Shown here: positions 1 to 9,918 of the stretch, piece after piece
Numbering within the stretch: the stretch's first letter is position 1
Layout: each line of letters begins with the position of its first letter
NCBI RefSeq assembly: GCF_003054445.1
Contig: NC_042508.1
Span: forward strand, 2,046,001 to 2,110,000
Origin: Pichia kudriavzevii
Taxonomy: Eukaryota; Ascomycota; Pichiomycetes; Pichiales; Pichiaceae
Direction: 5' to 3'
DNA: 64,000 nt
Notes under the pieces: model-generated
Told to the model about the DNA's origin: nothing
Seen by the model: only the letters and a program-made list of their open reading frames with translations
Database searches by the model: none
Position numbers and translations under genes: made by a program

Positions 1-62
1 CTTTTCAATATCTGAAAATGTCAAGTAATTCCAACTGTTTTAAGGCATCGTTTATTGGCTAG

Positions 63-1421
63 ATGGATGCGTTAACAAACATACTCCTCATTCCACAATT
101 ATCCGGTGAAGATGTTGATGAGAACACAAAGAGATCCTTATTAAAGGCTCACAATTCTGCATTGGTAGAATTGGTGAAGAACATATCTTGTCCCATATGC
201 CAGGACGTTCCAACACAACCTTACATGTTGCCACTCTGTGGACACAGCTTTTGTTATTCATGCATCAAGTACTGGTTTCAGTGTAATCCGTCGTGTCCAG
301 TATGTAGAATGGCCATTGGTGAAAATAAACCTGTGGTGAACCACTCTTTGAAGAGAGTCATTGATTTGACTTTGGAAAAAGTCAAGCATCTGGAAGAAAT
401 GGTTGTTCACGATCAAGAAGAAATTGATAAAAACCTAGACGCATGGTATAGGGAGAAAAACGAAGAGTTTGAAAGTGACAAGGCAAGCGATTTCCCATGG
501 TTGAAGAAAATTGCTTCAAATTGGGGGAGAGCTGTTGTTGACGATGAGGATGGTGTCCCCAGATGTTCTGCATGCCACTGGGAACTAATTGATGGTCATT
601 GTGAAAACTGTGGCAGACAAATGGTGGGGTGGCAATCGAGAACTGATGGCGATGAATTGGATGATGACATTGATGAAGATGATGAGGATGAAGATGAAGA
701 TCTCGTGGGTCCCTCGATGAATGTCAGAGAATCTCTGAATTCAGAAGACGAGGATTGGAATGAATATGATAATGGATTGAGAGATATGAGGGGTTCTGTT
801 GTGCAAATAGAAGCGGAAGAGAGTGAGGAGGATGAAACTGATACACCCAGAAGTCACAGCCAAAAAGATGATCCATATGCTTTCAATAGTTATGAAAGCG
901 ATGACGGATTTGTTGTTGATGATGATGATGATGAGGAGGAGGATATTGCTGATGAAGAGCTTGATGACAGTGAAGACAACAACGAATACCTGAATACTTC
1001 AGACGTTGAAATCGTAGACGAGGGTATGGTTTCTGGAGATGAAGATATTATTAGAAGAGGAAGGAGTAATAGGGGAGCAATTGACTTCGACTCTCAATCA
1101 GAGGAGAATGAGTTTGATGAAAAACTGATTACGAAGAGAAGAAAACCTGTGGTTTTAAATTCTGATGATTCTGAGCATGACAGCATTGATCTGTCTCATG
1201 ACTCGGATGATGATTTCGTGAAAACTTTAAAAGAAGGAAGGAACAAAAAAGTGGAGGACTCAGACAGTACAGAAGATGGCAACTACGAAGAGGATGATTT
1301 GATAGTAGACCTGTCTACTAAAAAACATAATCATAGCAACGAGGGGAAAAAAAGAAAGCATAACAACAAGAGGAAGCCCAAGCATAAACATCACAAACAC
1401 AAGAAAAGCAAGAATTCTTGA
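63..1421 (+). CDS. PSH1: PSH1-like RING-finger E3 ubiquitin ligase
   Basis: The 452-residue protein has a C3HC4 RING (C43, C46, C59, H61, C64, C67, C78, C81) and a second four-Cys cluster (C168, C171, C180, C183) containing CHWEL. That RCS-CHWEL cluster followed by long acidic D/E tracts (about 195-320) is the layout of S. cerevisiae Psh1 (406 aa), the E3 ligase that ubiquitinates the centromeric histone variant Cse4 and limits its mislocalisation. Function is inferred from that match. The C-terminus (about 415-452) is a strongly basic Lys/His tail, which I do not recall in S. cerevisiae Psh1. The start is the first ATG of the frame. The gene is convergent with the next one, with about 100 bp between stop codons and a short TATATA tract in the gap. 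Confidence 0.8.
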   Translation: MDALTNILLIPQLSGEDVDENTKRSLLKAHNSALVELVKNISCPICQDVPTQPYMLPLCGHSFCYSCIKYWFQCNPSCPVCRMAIGENKPVVNHSLKRVIDLTLEKVKHLEEMVVHDQEEIDKNLDAWYREKNEEFESDKASDFPWLKKIASNWGRAVVDDEDGVPRCSACHWELIDGHCENCGRQMVGWQSRTDGDELDDDIDEDDEDEDEDLVGPSMNVRESLNSEDEDWNEYDNGLRDMRGSVVQIEAEESEEDETDTPRSHSQKDDPYAFNSYESDDGFVVDDDDDEEEDIADEELDDSEDNNEYLNTSDVEIVDEGMVSGDEDIIRRGRSNRGAIDFDSQSEENEFDEKLITKRRKPVVLNSDDSEHDSIDLSHDSDDDFVKTLKEGRNKKVEDSDSTEDGNYEEDDLIVDLSTKKHNHSNEGKKRKHNNKRKPKHKHHKHKKSKNS

Positions 1422-1523
1422 CTCACATTTCAATTTACTACACGGTTTTATTCAATTGGTCATTTATATATATATACATGGATGCTTTATAACTAACGCT
1501 CTTCTATTTGCTAAATAAATACT

Positions 1524-3851
1524 TTACCACTCCCCTTCAAACATTAATTCGGTATCATGGTCAACCCAGCGGAATAGGCTATCAAAGCACTCCTTTGAAT
1601 TCAGAATGATTTGTTTATTCAAAACTTCATTCTTCTCATCAATTCCATCTATTTTGCTATTGTAATAAACAAAAAGACGAGGCAATACTTCAGTCAAAAA
1701 AGCGTTTTCATTTTCCAATGCTGTCATATTCTTCTCATCGCTACTATTCTCTTCTGTAGAATTGTGTACTTCTTCATGTAGTCTGTTGGTAATTTTGATT
1801 GCTTCCTCCTTCAAGTTACTCAAGAAAAATTTATCCGTGGCAAGGTTTTCTTGAGTTTCAAGCCAGTTGATAGTCAGGACGAGCTCTTCAAAATGTTTGT
1901 TTCTCCAACACCATTTTATAAACATTGACAAGAATTTAAGAATTTGTTGGTTATTTGTTATTCGAACCTGATACAATTCAAACAATTCAAGAACATCAAA
2001 TGAATAGCTGTATAAGTCGTGCTTGACACACATTCGAAATAATTGAATCAAGTCCTCCGAGTCCACAAATTCCATACTTTTGATCAATTCAATTTGTTCC
2101 AAAACAAATTCCTCAACAATCGTTTTATTGCCATACACGTTTTTCAGCTCAAAATCTTTGTAAAAAATGGCTATATTCAATCTAACACTAGGTAGACTCG
2201 AGGTAGAACTTTTGCACCTTTGCTTATTAACATCATATGCAATTTCCACTAGTCTTCCAAATTCAGTATTCTTATTTGTTAATTTGATACTTTTACGTAA
2301 CAGTTCGTTATTGGGTATTATTCCCTTTTTCAATCTCGATTCAATATTTTGAAGTTTAGGTGCTGCTGGAAGTGGTTTGAATTCAGAAGTCAGCTGAGCC
2401 TGTTTAATCGTTGGGTAAAACCTACTCTCTAACGTTTCACTATTTGAAGCCTGCAGTTTAATGTCTAACATTTTACTCAGAAACCCATACCTATGGTATT
2501 TCGACTTTTTGGAACTTTTTTTAAAATTCTTGTGTATATGGTGAGCTAGATGTGGATATTTCTTTATCATGGTTCGCCAATAAACTATTATGTGAGACCA
2601 ATGGATCTTGTAGTCGGCACCAATCTTCAAATTCTTCAGTATCTCAAAGACCATATTAGGATTCTCCTCTTTCTCAAAGTGTCTCAGTATAGAAAATACG
2701 GATAGTTGCATGTCTTTTCTATTGTCTACTTCCAGAAAGGTGTGCATCGCAGATTTATAATTTCGATGGCGCAAGTGCAAGTATGTTAGATTATTATTGA
2801 GCAACGACGTTTCACCTTCCTCCTTTGCAAGTCGTAAATATGCTTCTACTTCACCAGACTCAAAGAATTCTTTATATCTTGAATGGTTTTTGGATATTTC
2901 GTTACATTTCTTACCAAACTGGATGGCAAATTTATTATATAACCCTCTATCTTTTAATGATTTCTCGATCCATTCAATTTCTTCTTGATCGCCAGATTCA
3001 TAGATTAGGTTATGCATAAACGAATCAATGGATATATTAGTGTTTAGACCTCTCGACAACCAAAGTTTATATTCCGCACAGCATAAATTGGTATTATGTG
3101 TCTTATTGTAGAGGTTCGATATGTACAAGTCTAATATTCTATTAGGCAATTTGGATTCAGTCATCACTTGCTGATGAAATATTTGCCGGGCAAACTCTAT
3201 ATTTTCAGTTTTTAGATAAACTTGAATAGCTATCATCACAATTTCAACTGGGAGAGTGTCATTTTTGAGTTGGTATAATTGGAATAAGTTATCAAAAATT
3301 CTATAGTCAAAATTGGAATGTGCTGTTTTCATAAATAGAGATAATGCTTCACTGCTGAATTTTTTAAAATCGATTCTATTTTCATAAATTGTCAATAATC
3401 TATAGGCATACCACTTAAATGGCAACAACTGAACAAACAAGCTTTGGAATTCTGGGTCTGTTAAGAAGATACCTTGTTTGAAACTACCATACACTAGCTC
3501 AATTGCCCGCTTAACCCGGTTTTCTTCCATCATATCATTGAGCCGTTTAATCGACGTATACCTGGTCTTTGTTGGCAATACACGCTGATTCGTTACCAAA
3601 TATTCGCAATATTTATGAAACTTTTTATAGTCTCCTCGTGCAAATATATCAAGCTCTTGTTTAGTTTCATTTGGAACTTGTATGAATTTTAGTGCTTTTG
3701 ACAAAAACTTGGTATTGTCAAAAAAATTTTGGTTCGACTTGCTTGCCGGCATCGTCGATTCGTTTTTTACCTGGATAACTATTCCATTCTTAAGGCTTCT
3801 AATAAGCAGACACCTATTGAGGTGTCGTATTCTCCCCCTCGAGTAAAACAT
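1524..3851 (-). CDS. Pet111-like mitochondrial translational activator (helical-repeat protein)
   Basis: The 775-residue protein starts with a basic, Arg-rich, acid-free leader (MFYSRGRIRHLNRC) typical of a mitochondrial targeting peptide. The rest is a run of alpha-helical pairs without enzyme motifs, as in PPR-type organellar RNA-binding proteins. Length (Pet111 is 800 aa) and one segment near residues 410-460 (a tryptophan, then YPHLAHHI and a basic helix) resemble S. cerevisiae Pet111, which activates translation of COX2 mRNA at the inner membrane. These proteins diverge fast, so the assignment is tentative; another mitochondrial PPR factor is the main alternative. Confidence 0.5.
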   Translation of the reverse strand: MFYSRGRIRHLNRCLLIRSLKNGIVIQVKNESTMPASKSNQNFFDNTKFLSKALKFIQVPNETKQELDIFARGDYKKFHKYCEYLVTNQRVLPTKTRYTSIKRLNDMMEENRVKRAIELVYGSFKQGIFLTDPEFQSLFVQLLPFKWYAYRLLTIYENRIDFKKFSSEALSLFMKTAHSNFDYRIFDNLFQLYQLKNDTLPVEIVMIAIQVYLKTENIEFARQIFHQQVMTESKLPNRILDLYISNLYNKTHNTNLCCAEYKLWLSRGLNTNISIDSFMHNLIYESGDQEEIEWIEKSLKDRGLYNKFAIQFGKKCNEISKNHSRYKEFFESGEVEAYLRLAKEEGETSLLNNNLTYLHLRHRNYKSAMHTFLEVDNRKDMQLSVFSILRHFEKEENPNMVFEILKNLKIGADYKIHWSHIIVYWRTMIKKYPHLAHHIHKNFKKSSKKSKYHRYGFLSKMLDIKLQASNSETLESRFYPTIKQAQLTSEFKPLPAAPKLQNIESRLKKGIIPNNELLRKSIKLTNKNTEFGRLVEIAYDVNKQRCKSSTSSLPSVRLNIAIFYKDFELKNVYGNKTIVEEFVLEQIELIKSMEFVDSEDLIQLFRMCVKHDLYSYSFDVLELFELYQVRITNNQQILKFLSMFIKWCWRNKHFEELVLTINWLETQENLATDKFFLSNLKEEAIKITNRLHEEVHNSTEENSSDEKNMTALENENAFLTEVLPRLFVYYNSKIDGIDEKNEVLNKQIILNSKECFDSLFRWVDHDTELMFEGEW

Positions 3852-4304
3852 TTTAAACTAAGATTATGCTTTGAACAAAAGGTGAGACCAAGTCCTCCAT
3901 AAAACGATCGATGGCTTTATTTTATTATTTTTTGCAAAACGATATCTGGTGATAGGGATAAAGGGGATTGAAGATATGGTTAGATGATGTTTTACCTGAC
4001 TCACTCTCAACTTAGAAGTTAAACTCTCAATCCTACTGCTTGTCTTTGCTGATTTTTCCTTCTAACGAATTCACCGTTTCTTCATAAGTGATAGTCTAGT
4101 GGAACGTTTTTCATTCTCAAGATATATTTTTTTTATTTTCAAGAACGAGTCTCACTTCGGCGCGTCGCCTAAATTGGGATAACTATTACTTTATTTTCCA
4201 GTGATTTTTAGTTTCTGTGTTAGCCGTAAACATAGTCGAATATATTATTAATGTATAATACCAGTATATATAGAGAAAAAAGAAAGAAGTGGGCAAAAAA
4301 GGAA
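3852..4304. other. Intergenic region, divergent/terminator side, no gene seen
   Basis: This 453-bp spacer lies between the 5' end of the Pet111-like gene and the 3' end of the aldehyde dehydrogenase gene, both on the minus strand. It should hold the promoter of the former and the terminator of the latter. It contains a GC-rich GGCGCGTCGCC patch near 4159-4169 in otherwise A/T-rich sequence. No reading frame or RNA gene is supported. Confidence 0.5.
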
Positions 4305-5816
4305 TTACAACTTCCCAGTGAGATTAATGTGTACTGCTTTGACTTGCTGGAAAGCACTCAGTCCTTCATCACCAAGCTCTCTTCCGTTACCACTCATCTT
4401 ATATCCGCCAAATGGCAACCTGAAATCAGCCGCAAAGGTGAAGTTGACAAAGACCTGTCCGCTTTGCACTTTTCTGATATAATTCTGAGATCTAACGAGG
4501 TCCTTAGTGAATAAATATGCTGCCAAGCCATATTCGGAATCATTGCTTAATTTGATGGCTTCTTCATCACTAGTGAATTTGGATACAGTAACGACTGGTC
4601 CGAAAATCTCTTCCCTGACTACCTTCATATCCTGGTTACAATCTGCAATAATTGTTGGTTCGAGATAGTAACCATTTTTGTTCGTGTAAGATGGTATTTT
4701 ACCACCAGTGATAATTCTACCACCTTCTTGCTTGGCACTTTCAATGTAGGCCAGTATTTTCTCTTGTTGGGCTTTGCAGACAGTAGGCCCAACGTTAACA
4801 CCAGTGGCAAACTGTTCTCCTTGAACATAGGCTTCTTCCACATGATCCTTGTACATAGTCAAAAATTTGTCATAGACTGATTCTTGAACATATATTCTGG
4901 AAGAGGCTGTGCAAATTTCACCTTTGTTGAAAAAAATACCAAAGGCAGCCCACTTCACTGCTTGCTCAAGATCTGCATCCTCGTAAATCACTAACGGAGA
5001 CTTACCACCACATTCAAGCGTACAATACTTTAAGTTAGACTTTGCTGCGGATTCTTGGATCAACTTACCAACGCCAGTGGAGCCAGTAAACGAAATTTTC
5101 TGAACCTTTTCATGTTCACTCAATCGAACACCTGCAACAGAACCTAAACCACATGTGACGTTTATAACTCCAGCAGGTAGATCTGCTTCTTGGAAAATCT
5201 TACACATGAACAATGCAGATAACGGAGTCAGCTCGGAAGTTTTGACAACCATTGTATTACCAGCAGCTAAACATGCCGCAACTTTCCACGCAAATGTGCT
5301 CATTGGGAAGTTCCATGCGATGATAGCGGCACAAACACCATAGGGCTCGTAAACTGTGTATGTAAATTTGGAGAGTTCGGACTCGATAGTCTTGCCGCTT
5401 TGTGCAGTGACAGCCTTGCCAGCATAGTACCTGAAAACATCAGCCGAATGTAAAACATCAAAGATTGCATTGGTGTCCTTTGGCTTACCTGATTCAATAG
5501 CCTCTAGATCTGCCAATTGATCAGAATATTTAACGATTAGATCGGCAATCTTACTCAAGTATTCTCCCTTGGCTTTACCACTGATGGTGGCCCACCTTTT
5601 GAAAAATGCATCTTCAGCAGCTTCTACGGCGGTATTAATATCCTCAATAGAAGCTAAGTGGACAGAACATACAATGTTTCCATTGCCTGGATTCTCAACT
5701 TCTGCAGTTTTACCATCACTTGAAGCAACAAACTCACCATTGATGAACAAACCTGTAGGTTGCTCGTATTTGTTACCATTTGGAATACTAATTTCTGCTG
5801 TAGTTGCGCCCATCAT
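4305..5816 (-). CDS. NAD(P)-dependent aldehyde dehydrogenase, cytosolic type
   Basis: The 503-residue protein is full length for the ALDH superfamily. It oxidises aldehydes such as acetaldehyde to carboxylic acids. The NAD-binding FTGSTGVGK motif, general base E268 (in LECGGKSP) and catalytic C302 (in GEICTA) are all present, as is EEIFGPVV. The C-terminal part (LPFGGYKMSGNGREL and KAVHINL) is most like the cytosolic Ald2/Ald3 group of S. cerevisiae. No mitochondrial leader is visible, so a cytosolic location is inferred. The residue two before C302 is E-I rather than the more usual Q-x of GQxC. Two adjacent ATG codons begin the frame; the outer one is used here. Confidence 0.9.
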   Translation of the reverse strand: MMGATTAEISIPNGNKYEQPTGLFINGEFVASSDGKTAEVENPGNGNIVCSVHLASIEDINTAVEAAEDAFFKRWATISGKAKGEYLSKIADLIVKYSDQLADLEAIESGKPKDTNAIFDVLHSADVFRYYAGKAVTAQSGKTIESELSKFTYTVYEPYGVCAAIIAWNFPMSTFAWKVAACLAAGNTMVVKTSELTPLSALFMCKIFQEADLPAGVINVTCGLGSVAGVRLSEHEKVQKISFTGSTGVGKLIQESAAKSNLKYCTLECGGKSPLVIYEDADLEQAVKWAAFGIFFNKGEICTASSRIYVQESVYDKFLTMYKDHVEEAYVQGEQFATGVNVGPTVCKAQQEKILAYIESAKQEGGRIITGGKIPSYTNKNGYYLEPTIIADCNQDMKVVREEIFGPVVTVSKFTSDEEAIKLSNDSEYGLAAYLFTKDLVRSQNYIRKVQSGQVFVNFTFAADFRLPFGGYKMSGNGRELGDEGLSAFQQVKAVHINLTGKL

Positions 5817-6092
5817 AAAATTGTTTCAGTGTCTTTTTCGGATGGTTTTGAAAGGATAATCATTACCATGATATCAATCTTTATACGTTGGGGGAGACAA
5901 GGCCCTATTAATACCGAATCCGTGGCACCTCATGGCATCAATAATTTTGTTATCTCGCTTAAATTCCCCAATCAGGAAGGTCTACTGGAATGAAAACATG
6001 TTTCTGTGAATTTTCTATTTTTCCCAACTCTATTTGGAATCAAAGAGAGGTGCCTAGTATATGGTTGGTTATTATACACGGACATAGGTATT
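5817..6092. promoter_or_regulatory. Aldehyde dehydrogenase promoter region
   Basis: This 276-bp spacer lies between the ALDH start and the stop of the next minus-strand gene. It has a CCAAT motif (inside CCCCAATCAGG near 5967-5977), a possible Hap2/3/4/5 site. The region is otherwise unremarkable. Confidence 0.3.
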
Positions 6093-7217
6093 TTACATAG
6101 AAGTTCTATCAACCAGTCCTTCATAAGCCTCTCCCACAAATATTTGAAAAGCATCGATCACATGACGATGCTTGTGGACCTCCTCTACTCCTAGCTTTTG
6201 CACAAATAGATCAAACAATTCAACGATTGCCAGCTTGGTTCGCTGAACCAGAGATGCGATTCTAACTTTTTCAGTTGTACTTATAATTGCCACTGGTTTA
6301 AGATTCGAGTAGTCAATAATCGTTGACATGGTGTTATCTATTTTTGCAAGCATTCGAAGTAATAATATCCAATCACCTAATGTAAGGAACTCATACTTCG
6401 CTATGTAGTCTATAATGTCACTCATTATTCTCAAAAGAAACGATAGATGCATTGATTGACTTAGATTGTGTGGCATTTCAATTTGATCTACTCCACTCCA
6501 TCCAAAGAGACTTGATCCTTGTGGAATTCTAACCACATTTTTAATTGACTGTTCGATTTCGTTGAAATTTTCTCCTAGCAAGCTCCGTAAGCCAACATCA
6601 GATAGCACATTAGCATGGTACACTGTAGGAATGCCTCTGACCTGTGTCATCGCGTACCATATAAATTCTAGTATCTCATCAACATTATAAACAAGTTGCC
6701 CCCATTGAAGACCTTCTTGTGTATTTTCTTCTTTAGATGACATGTATTTCACAAAACCTCTTTGGATGGACATCAATCGATCATCAATGTATTCACCCAA
6801 CTTCTGTTCTTGTGTATCTGACAACCTCCTTACATTGAGCCGAGGTTCCAATAAAATTGGAATTGGATCGGATGATGACAAGGTTTCATTATTGCCAAAA
6901 GGGTTGATCATTTTCTTGGGAGCTTTGACGGGATCTGAAAAATCCATCAATGGGGTCACATAATTTTCGTCCTTTGGGATACTTGAACTCAAGACGTTAT
7001 TGCTCGGGGTAGAGGGTAAAGAGTCAGAATGTTCGAATTGGTCAAAATTCTCAATTGGCTTTGGATGAGAAGCAACAGCTTCTGCAATATCTGTTTCATC
7101 TATATCGTCGTCCAAATCTAGACCAGCTGCTAACTGGGGTGGTATAGTGCTTGTGGGCACGCTCTCCACTTCCTGTTCTGGGAGATGTGGCGAGTTAGGT
7201 ATATCTGCTTTATCCAT
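6093..7217 (-). CDS. Unrecognised conserved-looking protein with acidic N-terminus
   Basis: I do not recognise this 374-residue protein. The first ATG of the frame is at 7217; the frame opens two codons earlier at a TTG. Residues 1-130 are Pro/Ser/Asp-rich and probably disordered, with acidic and aromatic short motifs (DLDDDIDETDIAEA, ENFDQFEHSD, MDFSDPV). Residues about 135-374 look folded and helical, with several Trp residues and hydrophobic helices (DILEFIWYAM-like and FLTLGDWILLLRML) but no transmembrane segment. The ENFDQFE and MDFSD peptides resemble acidic-Phe motifs used to bind clathrin adaptors, so a trafficking accessory factor is possible; this is inference only. Confidence 0.65.
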   Translation of the reverse strand: MDKADIPNSPHLPEQEVESVPTSTIPPQLAAGLDLDDDIDETDIAEAVASHPKPIENFDQFEHSDSLPSTPSNNVLSSSIPKDENYVTPLMDFSDPVKAPKKMINPFGNNETLSSSDPIPILLEPRLNVRRLSDTQEQKLGEYIDDRLMSIQRGFVKYMSSKEENTQEGLQWGQLVYNVDEILEFIWYAMTQVRGIPTVYHANVLSDVGLRSLLGENFNEIEQSIKNVVRIPQGSSLFGWSGVDQIEMPHNLSQSMHLSFLLRIMSDIIDYIAKYEFLTLGDWILLLRMLAKIDNTMSTIIDYSNLKPVAIISTTEKVRIASLVQRTKLAIVELFDLFVQKLGVEEVHKHRHVIDAFQIFVGEAYEGLVDRTSM

Positions 7218-7652
7218 CACCAAGTATTGTACTATTTGGACTACAAAACCAACTGTAAAGAGCCCAGACTAGCTTAACGGCGTAACCAATGTATACACTA
7301 CGCCTATAACATCTGGGACAGATTCGCCTAGGAAATAGATCATAACGTGAATATTGGGATATTTGAGGTTTGAGAATTTAAAAAAACTGGAGAATTTCAT
7401 GGCCTTTTTTTTGGCATCTCCTGTTTTGTGGAATCTAGTATTTCCTTCAACTCTTAAGAGGAACCTAACATTAGAATAAACAGAAACGATCAGCTCATAC
7501 TTTGATAATATATACTAGAATAAAAATACATGCAATACACACACTAGTAAAGACCCATTTAATTTGTATTCGGTGGTATAAAATGTTGATAAGTATAAAT
7601 AAATAGCATAAAAAGCAAAAAAAAAAAGTTTGAAGTTTTTTTATAAACTGTA
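7218..7652. other. Intergenic region, no gene seen
   Basis: This 435-bp spacer lies upstream of the acidic protein and downstream of the Zn2Cys6 regulator, both on the minus strand. It holds a GGCGTA/TACGCC inverted repeat near 7278-7303 and A/T-rich stretches toward the regulator's stop codon. No gene is supported. Confidence 0.4.
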
Positions 7653-9458
7653 TCACACAACTAGATGTAGGAATCCAGTTCTGGATACAAACCTCTCTAG
7701 GGAAGAAACACCATCTCTTTGTTGAGAACACCAAGTATCTTCAATAGCCCTAGTCAATGTTTCAAGGAACTCAAGTCCCAAACGCTGAGATAACAGATAC
7801 AATTCTTTACTAACGAATTCTCTATGTCGAAGAGAATTTGACGCACACGCTATAATGAATAGAGGCATTAGGGTATAGCACTTTGGCAATTTCTCACATT
7901 TGGATTGGACAAACGATTCATAGTTGAAGATGAACTCATCAATTTGTTCCTCGTTATTATTTGATGGGCCTTTAGTTAGCGCATTGTACAATACGTTGAG
8001 AGAGATATTTGCAAACCTAGCAAAATATAGCAGGAAAGATTGCGATGGGGCCTGTAGCTCGGCAGTCTGGATAGTTTGTGTGATCACATCAAGATTATTT
8101 CGTAAGGATTCCACTTCATGTGCTTTCGATTGCATCCGTAGGTTCCAAAGCAGTTTTGATAACATCTGAAGAATTGTTATCGTCGATGACTGTAGGACCG
8201 TATCAAGCCATGATTCAGAGTCAGCAGAACTTGAGAAAATATCTATTATTTCATTATTATACTTATCGAATACCTGGGAAGGTGGTATGATGCTAGAAAT
8301 GTCCCTCACAAGATATACCAGAAATGGGTAGGAAAACAGAACCTGAGAGAAAAGCACTCTTCCTAAATTTCTATTCGAAGCATCCTCAATTCCGGTTAAC
8401 ATTAGATTTGCTTCATTGGAGGTGACCTTTAGATCAGCCACCATAGAATCAGCTATGCAGCTTTCTGAAACAAGTCCTAATAGCTTATCGGAGAAGCATA
8501 TGGTTTTAATCGCAAATACAGTCCAGTTTTCGTCATTATCATAATCCATACAATTAATATCTTCAGACCCCTTTGCAAAAGCATTTACAGCGTTCGTATA
8601 GTGTGTATTGGCTGCAGAGCTATATTTTTCAACAAAATTGGGATTTTCAACGTTGTTTTTGGCTAGGTATGAGCAACCACGGGCATAGAAAATCTCTCTG
8701 ATTGCAGCCAAAATAGGATTCTTTATAACAGTATTAGGTATTTCACTTTTCGGTCTATAGTTCAATAAATCATCATAAAATGCCTCTGGCGATGAGTTCT
8801 GACTATCCAAAGCATCTTCATAAAGAGAATCAAACAATTGTGTGATTGATTGTTGGTTAACGACTGTATCAGAGTTTGTGAGGGGTGAAAGCAAAAATGA
8901 GTCAAACGACAGTAGCTGCTCGTGCATGTTGATAGAATGTGCGTAAGAGGATGCATGTGTCGGAGTGGAGGAAGCATTACTGGACAAGTCATCAACAACC
9001 TTGTCTATCGAATCTGGGATTGTGACTTTAGAAGGAAACGGTCTCTTATGCTTATATTCAGTGACTTCAAACACAGAGCACAGATCCAAAGGCACATCGG
9101 TTACCGGATCTATTTTTTTCTTCTGCAAATCTTTACTCTCTATTTTCAGTTTGATTTCAGACCTTTTGGACAACACCGAAGGTTTTAAAATTTTATCAAA
9201 AGACTCACTCAAATTAGCAGACAATGGGGTGATTTCAAAGTCTTTAGGTAATGCATCGGTTGGATTTTGAGGCCAACAGCATTGAAACATATTCCTAGCA
9301 CATGCTGAACAAACAGGACCTTTCTCGTCACATTTCTTTTTTCTCTTGCGGCATGTAAAACACCCAGTTTTAGTTCTACTTTTAGTTCGTTTTGCGGATA
9401 ATGTCTTTCCGGTTTTAGGTCTCTCTCTAGGATCCCTATCAGAGGAAATATTTGGCAT
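7653..9458 (-). CDS. Zn2Cys6 transcription factor, divergent from the amidase
   Basis: The 601-residue protein has a complete fungal Zn2Cys6 binuclear cluster (C33, C36, C43, C50, C53, C60) with the motif CFTCRKRKKKCDE preceded by basic residues 10-31. The long helical remainder (about 230-600) resembles the Fungal_trans_2 type regulatory domain of Uga3/Lys14-like activators. It is transcribed away from an amidase gene with 460 bp between the start codons, an arrangement common for pathway-specific regulators. I infer that it controls the amidase, perhaps in use of amides or omega-amino acids as nitrogen sources. The inducer is unknown. Confidence 0.85.
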   Translation of the reverse strand: MPNISSDRDPRERPKTGKTLSAKRTKSRTKTGCFTCRKRKKKCDEKGPVCSACARNMFQCCWPQNPTDALPKDFEITPLSANLSESFDKILKPSVLSKRSEIKLKIESKDLQKKKIDPVTDVPLDLCSVFEVTEYKHKRPFPSKVTIPDSIDKVVDDLSSNASSTPTHASSYAHSINMHEQLLSFDSFLLSPLTNSDTVVNQQSITQLFDSLYEDALDSQNSSPEAFYDDLLNYRPKSEIPNTVIKNPILAAIREIFYARGCSYLAKNNVENPNFVEKYSSAANTHYTNAVNAFAKGSEDINCMDYDNDENWTVFAIKTICFSDKLLGLVSESCIADSMVADLKVTSNEANLMLTGIEDASNRNLGRVLFSQVLFSYPFLVYLVRDISSIIPPSQVFDKYNNEIIDIFSSSADSESWLDTVLQSSTITILQMLSKLLWNLRMQSKAHEVESLRNNLDVITQTIQTAELQAPSQSFLLYFARFANISLNVLYNALTKGPSNNNEEQIDEFIFNYESFVQSKCEKLPKCYTLMPLFIIACASNSLRHREFVSKELYLLSQRLGLEFLETLTRAIEDTWCSQQRDGVSSLERFVSRTGFLHLVV

Positions 9459-9610
9459 ATTGGTTATCTAGATATTGAGCAGTCCGCCTGCTTCTGAGAC
9501 TGACTAGATGCAAGTGAACGTGAGTGGGGTTTCCTGGCTCATCGTGAATTAATCATGACGAGACAAAAATATAGAATAAATGAAACCTGAATTTTGACAA
9601 AGTTTTCTAT

Positions 9611-9620
9611 CGACGCGTCG
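9611..9620. promoter_or_regulatory. CGACGCGTCG palindrome containing ACGCGT (MCB-like)
   Basis: This perfect palindrome extends to 14 bp with flanking AT pairs. Its centre ACGCGT is the MluI cell-cycle-box core bound by MBF in S. cerevisiae. The same 10-mer recurs in the EGD2 promoter. Whether it is used here is unknown. Confidence 0.35.
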
Positions 9621-9752
9621 ATATCCTTAAACTGGGAAAATCGGTCAAGTAAAATTGATTTTCCGCAAGGACCTTCCGTGTTGGGTAAATTCTCTCGGCT
9701 AAGTTTCTTAACGCCTGTATCTGGCCTCCAGACTTGCCTAATCGGGATACAG

Positions 9753-9765
9753 CCGATCTTATCGG
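9753..9765. promoter_or_regulatory. CCG-N7-CGG palindrome, candidate Zn2Cys6 operator
   Basis: The sequence CCGATCTTATCGG is an inverted repeat with 5-bp arms and a 3-bp centre, ending in the CCG and CGG triplets recognised by dimeric Zn2Cys6 factors. It lies about 154 bp before the amidase ATG, and another ATCGG lies eight bases upstream. Assignment to the adjacent regulator is inferred. Confidence 0.5.
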
Positions 9766-9918
9766 TTTGTTGTTGTATCTTTAACTTCTTTGGAGACATG
9801 AATTGATATTGGTATAAATACGGCAGGGACTACCATTGGAGGCATGAGGGGTTTTCCTTAGGTATCTTAAAGGCTGTTTTTTTCTTCTTTCCAGCAACCT
9901 CTCCAGTTAACAGCAACA

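Larger units (their letters stand above)
9459..9918. promoter_or_regulatory. Shared promoter of Zn2Cys6 regulator and amidase
   Basis: This is the 460-bp bidirectional promoter. It contains several ATCGG/CCGAT pentamers (9640-9644, 9741-9745, 9753-9757, 9761-9765), a 14-bp palindrome around CGACGCGTCG (9609-9622), and a GTATAAATA TATA-like box near 9811-9819, about 100 bp upstream of the amidase ATG. The repeated pentamers suggest a binding array for the adjacent Zn2Cys6 protein; this is inference. Confidence 0.55.
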
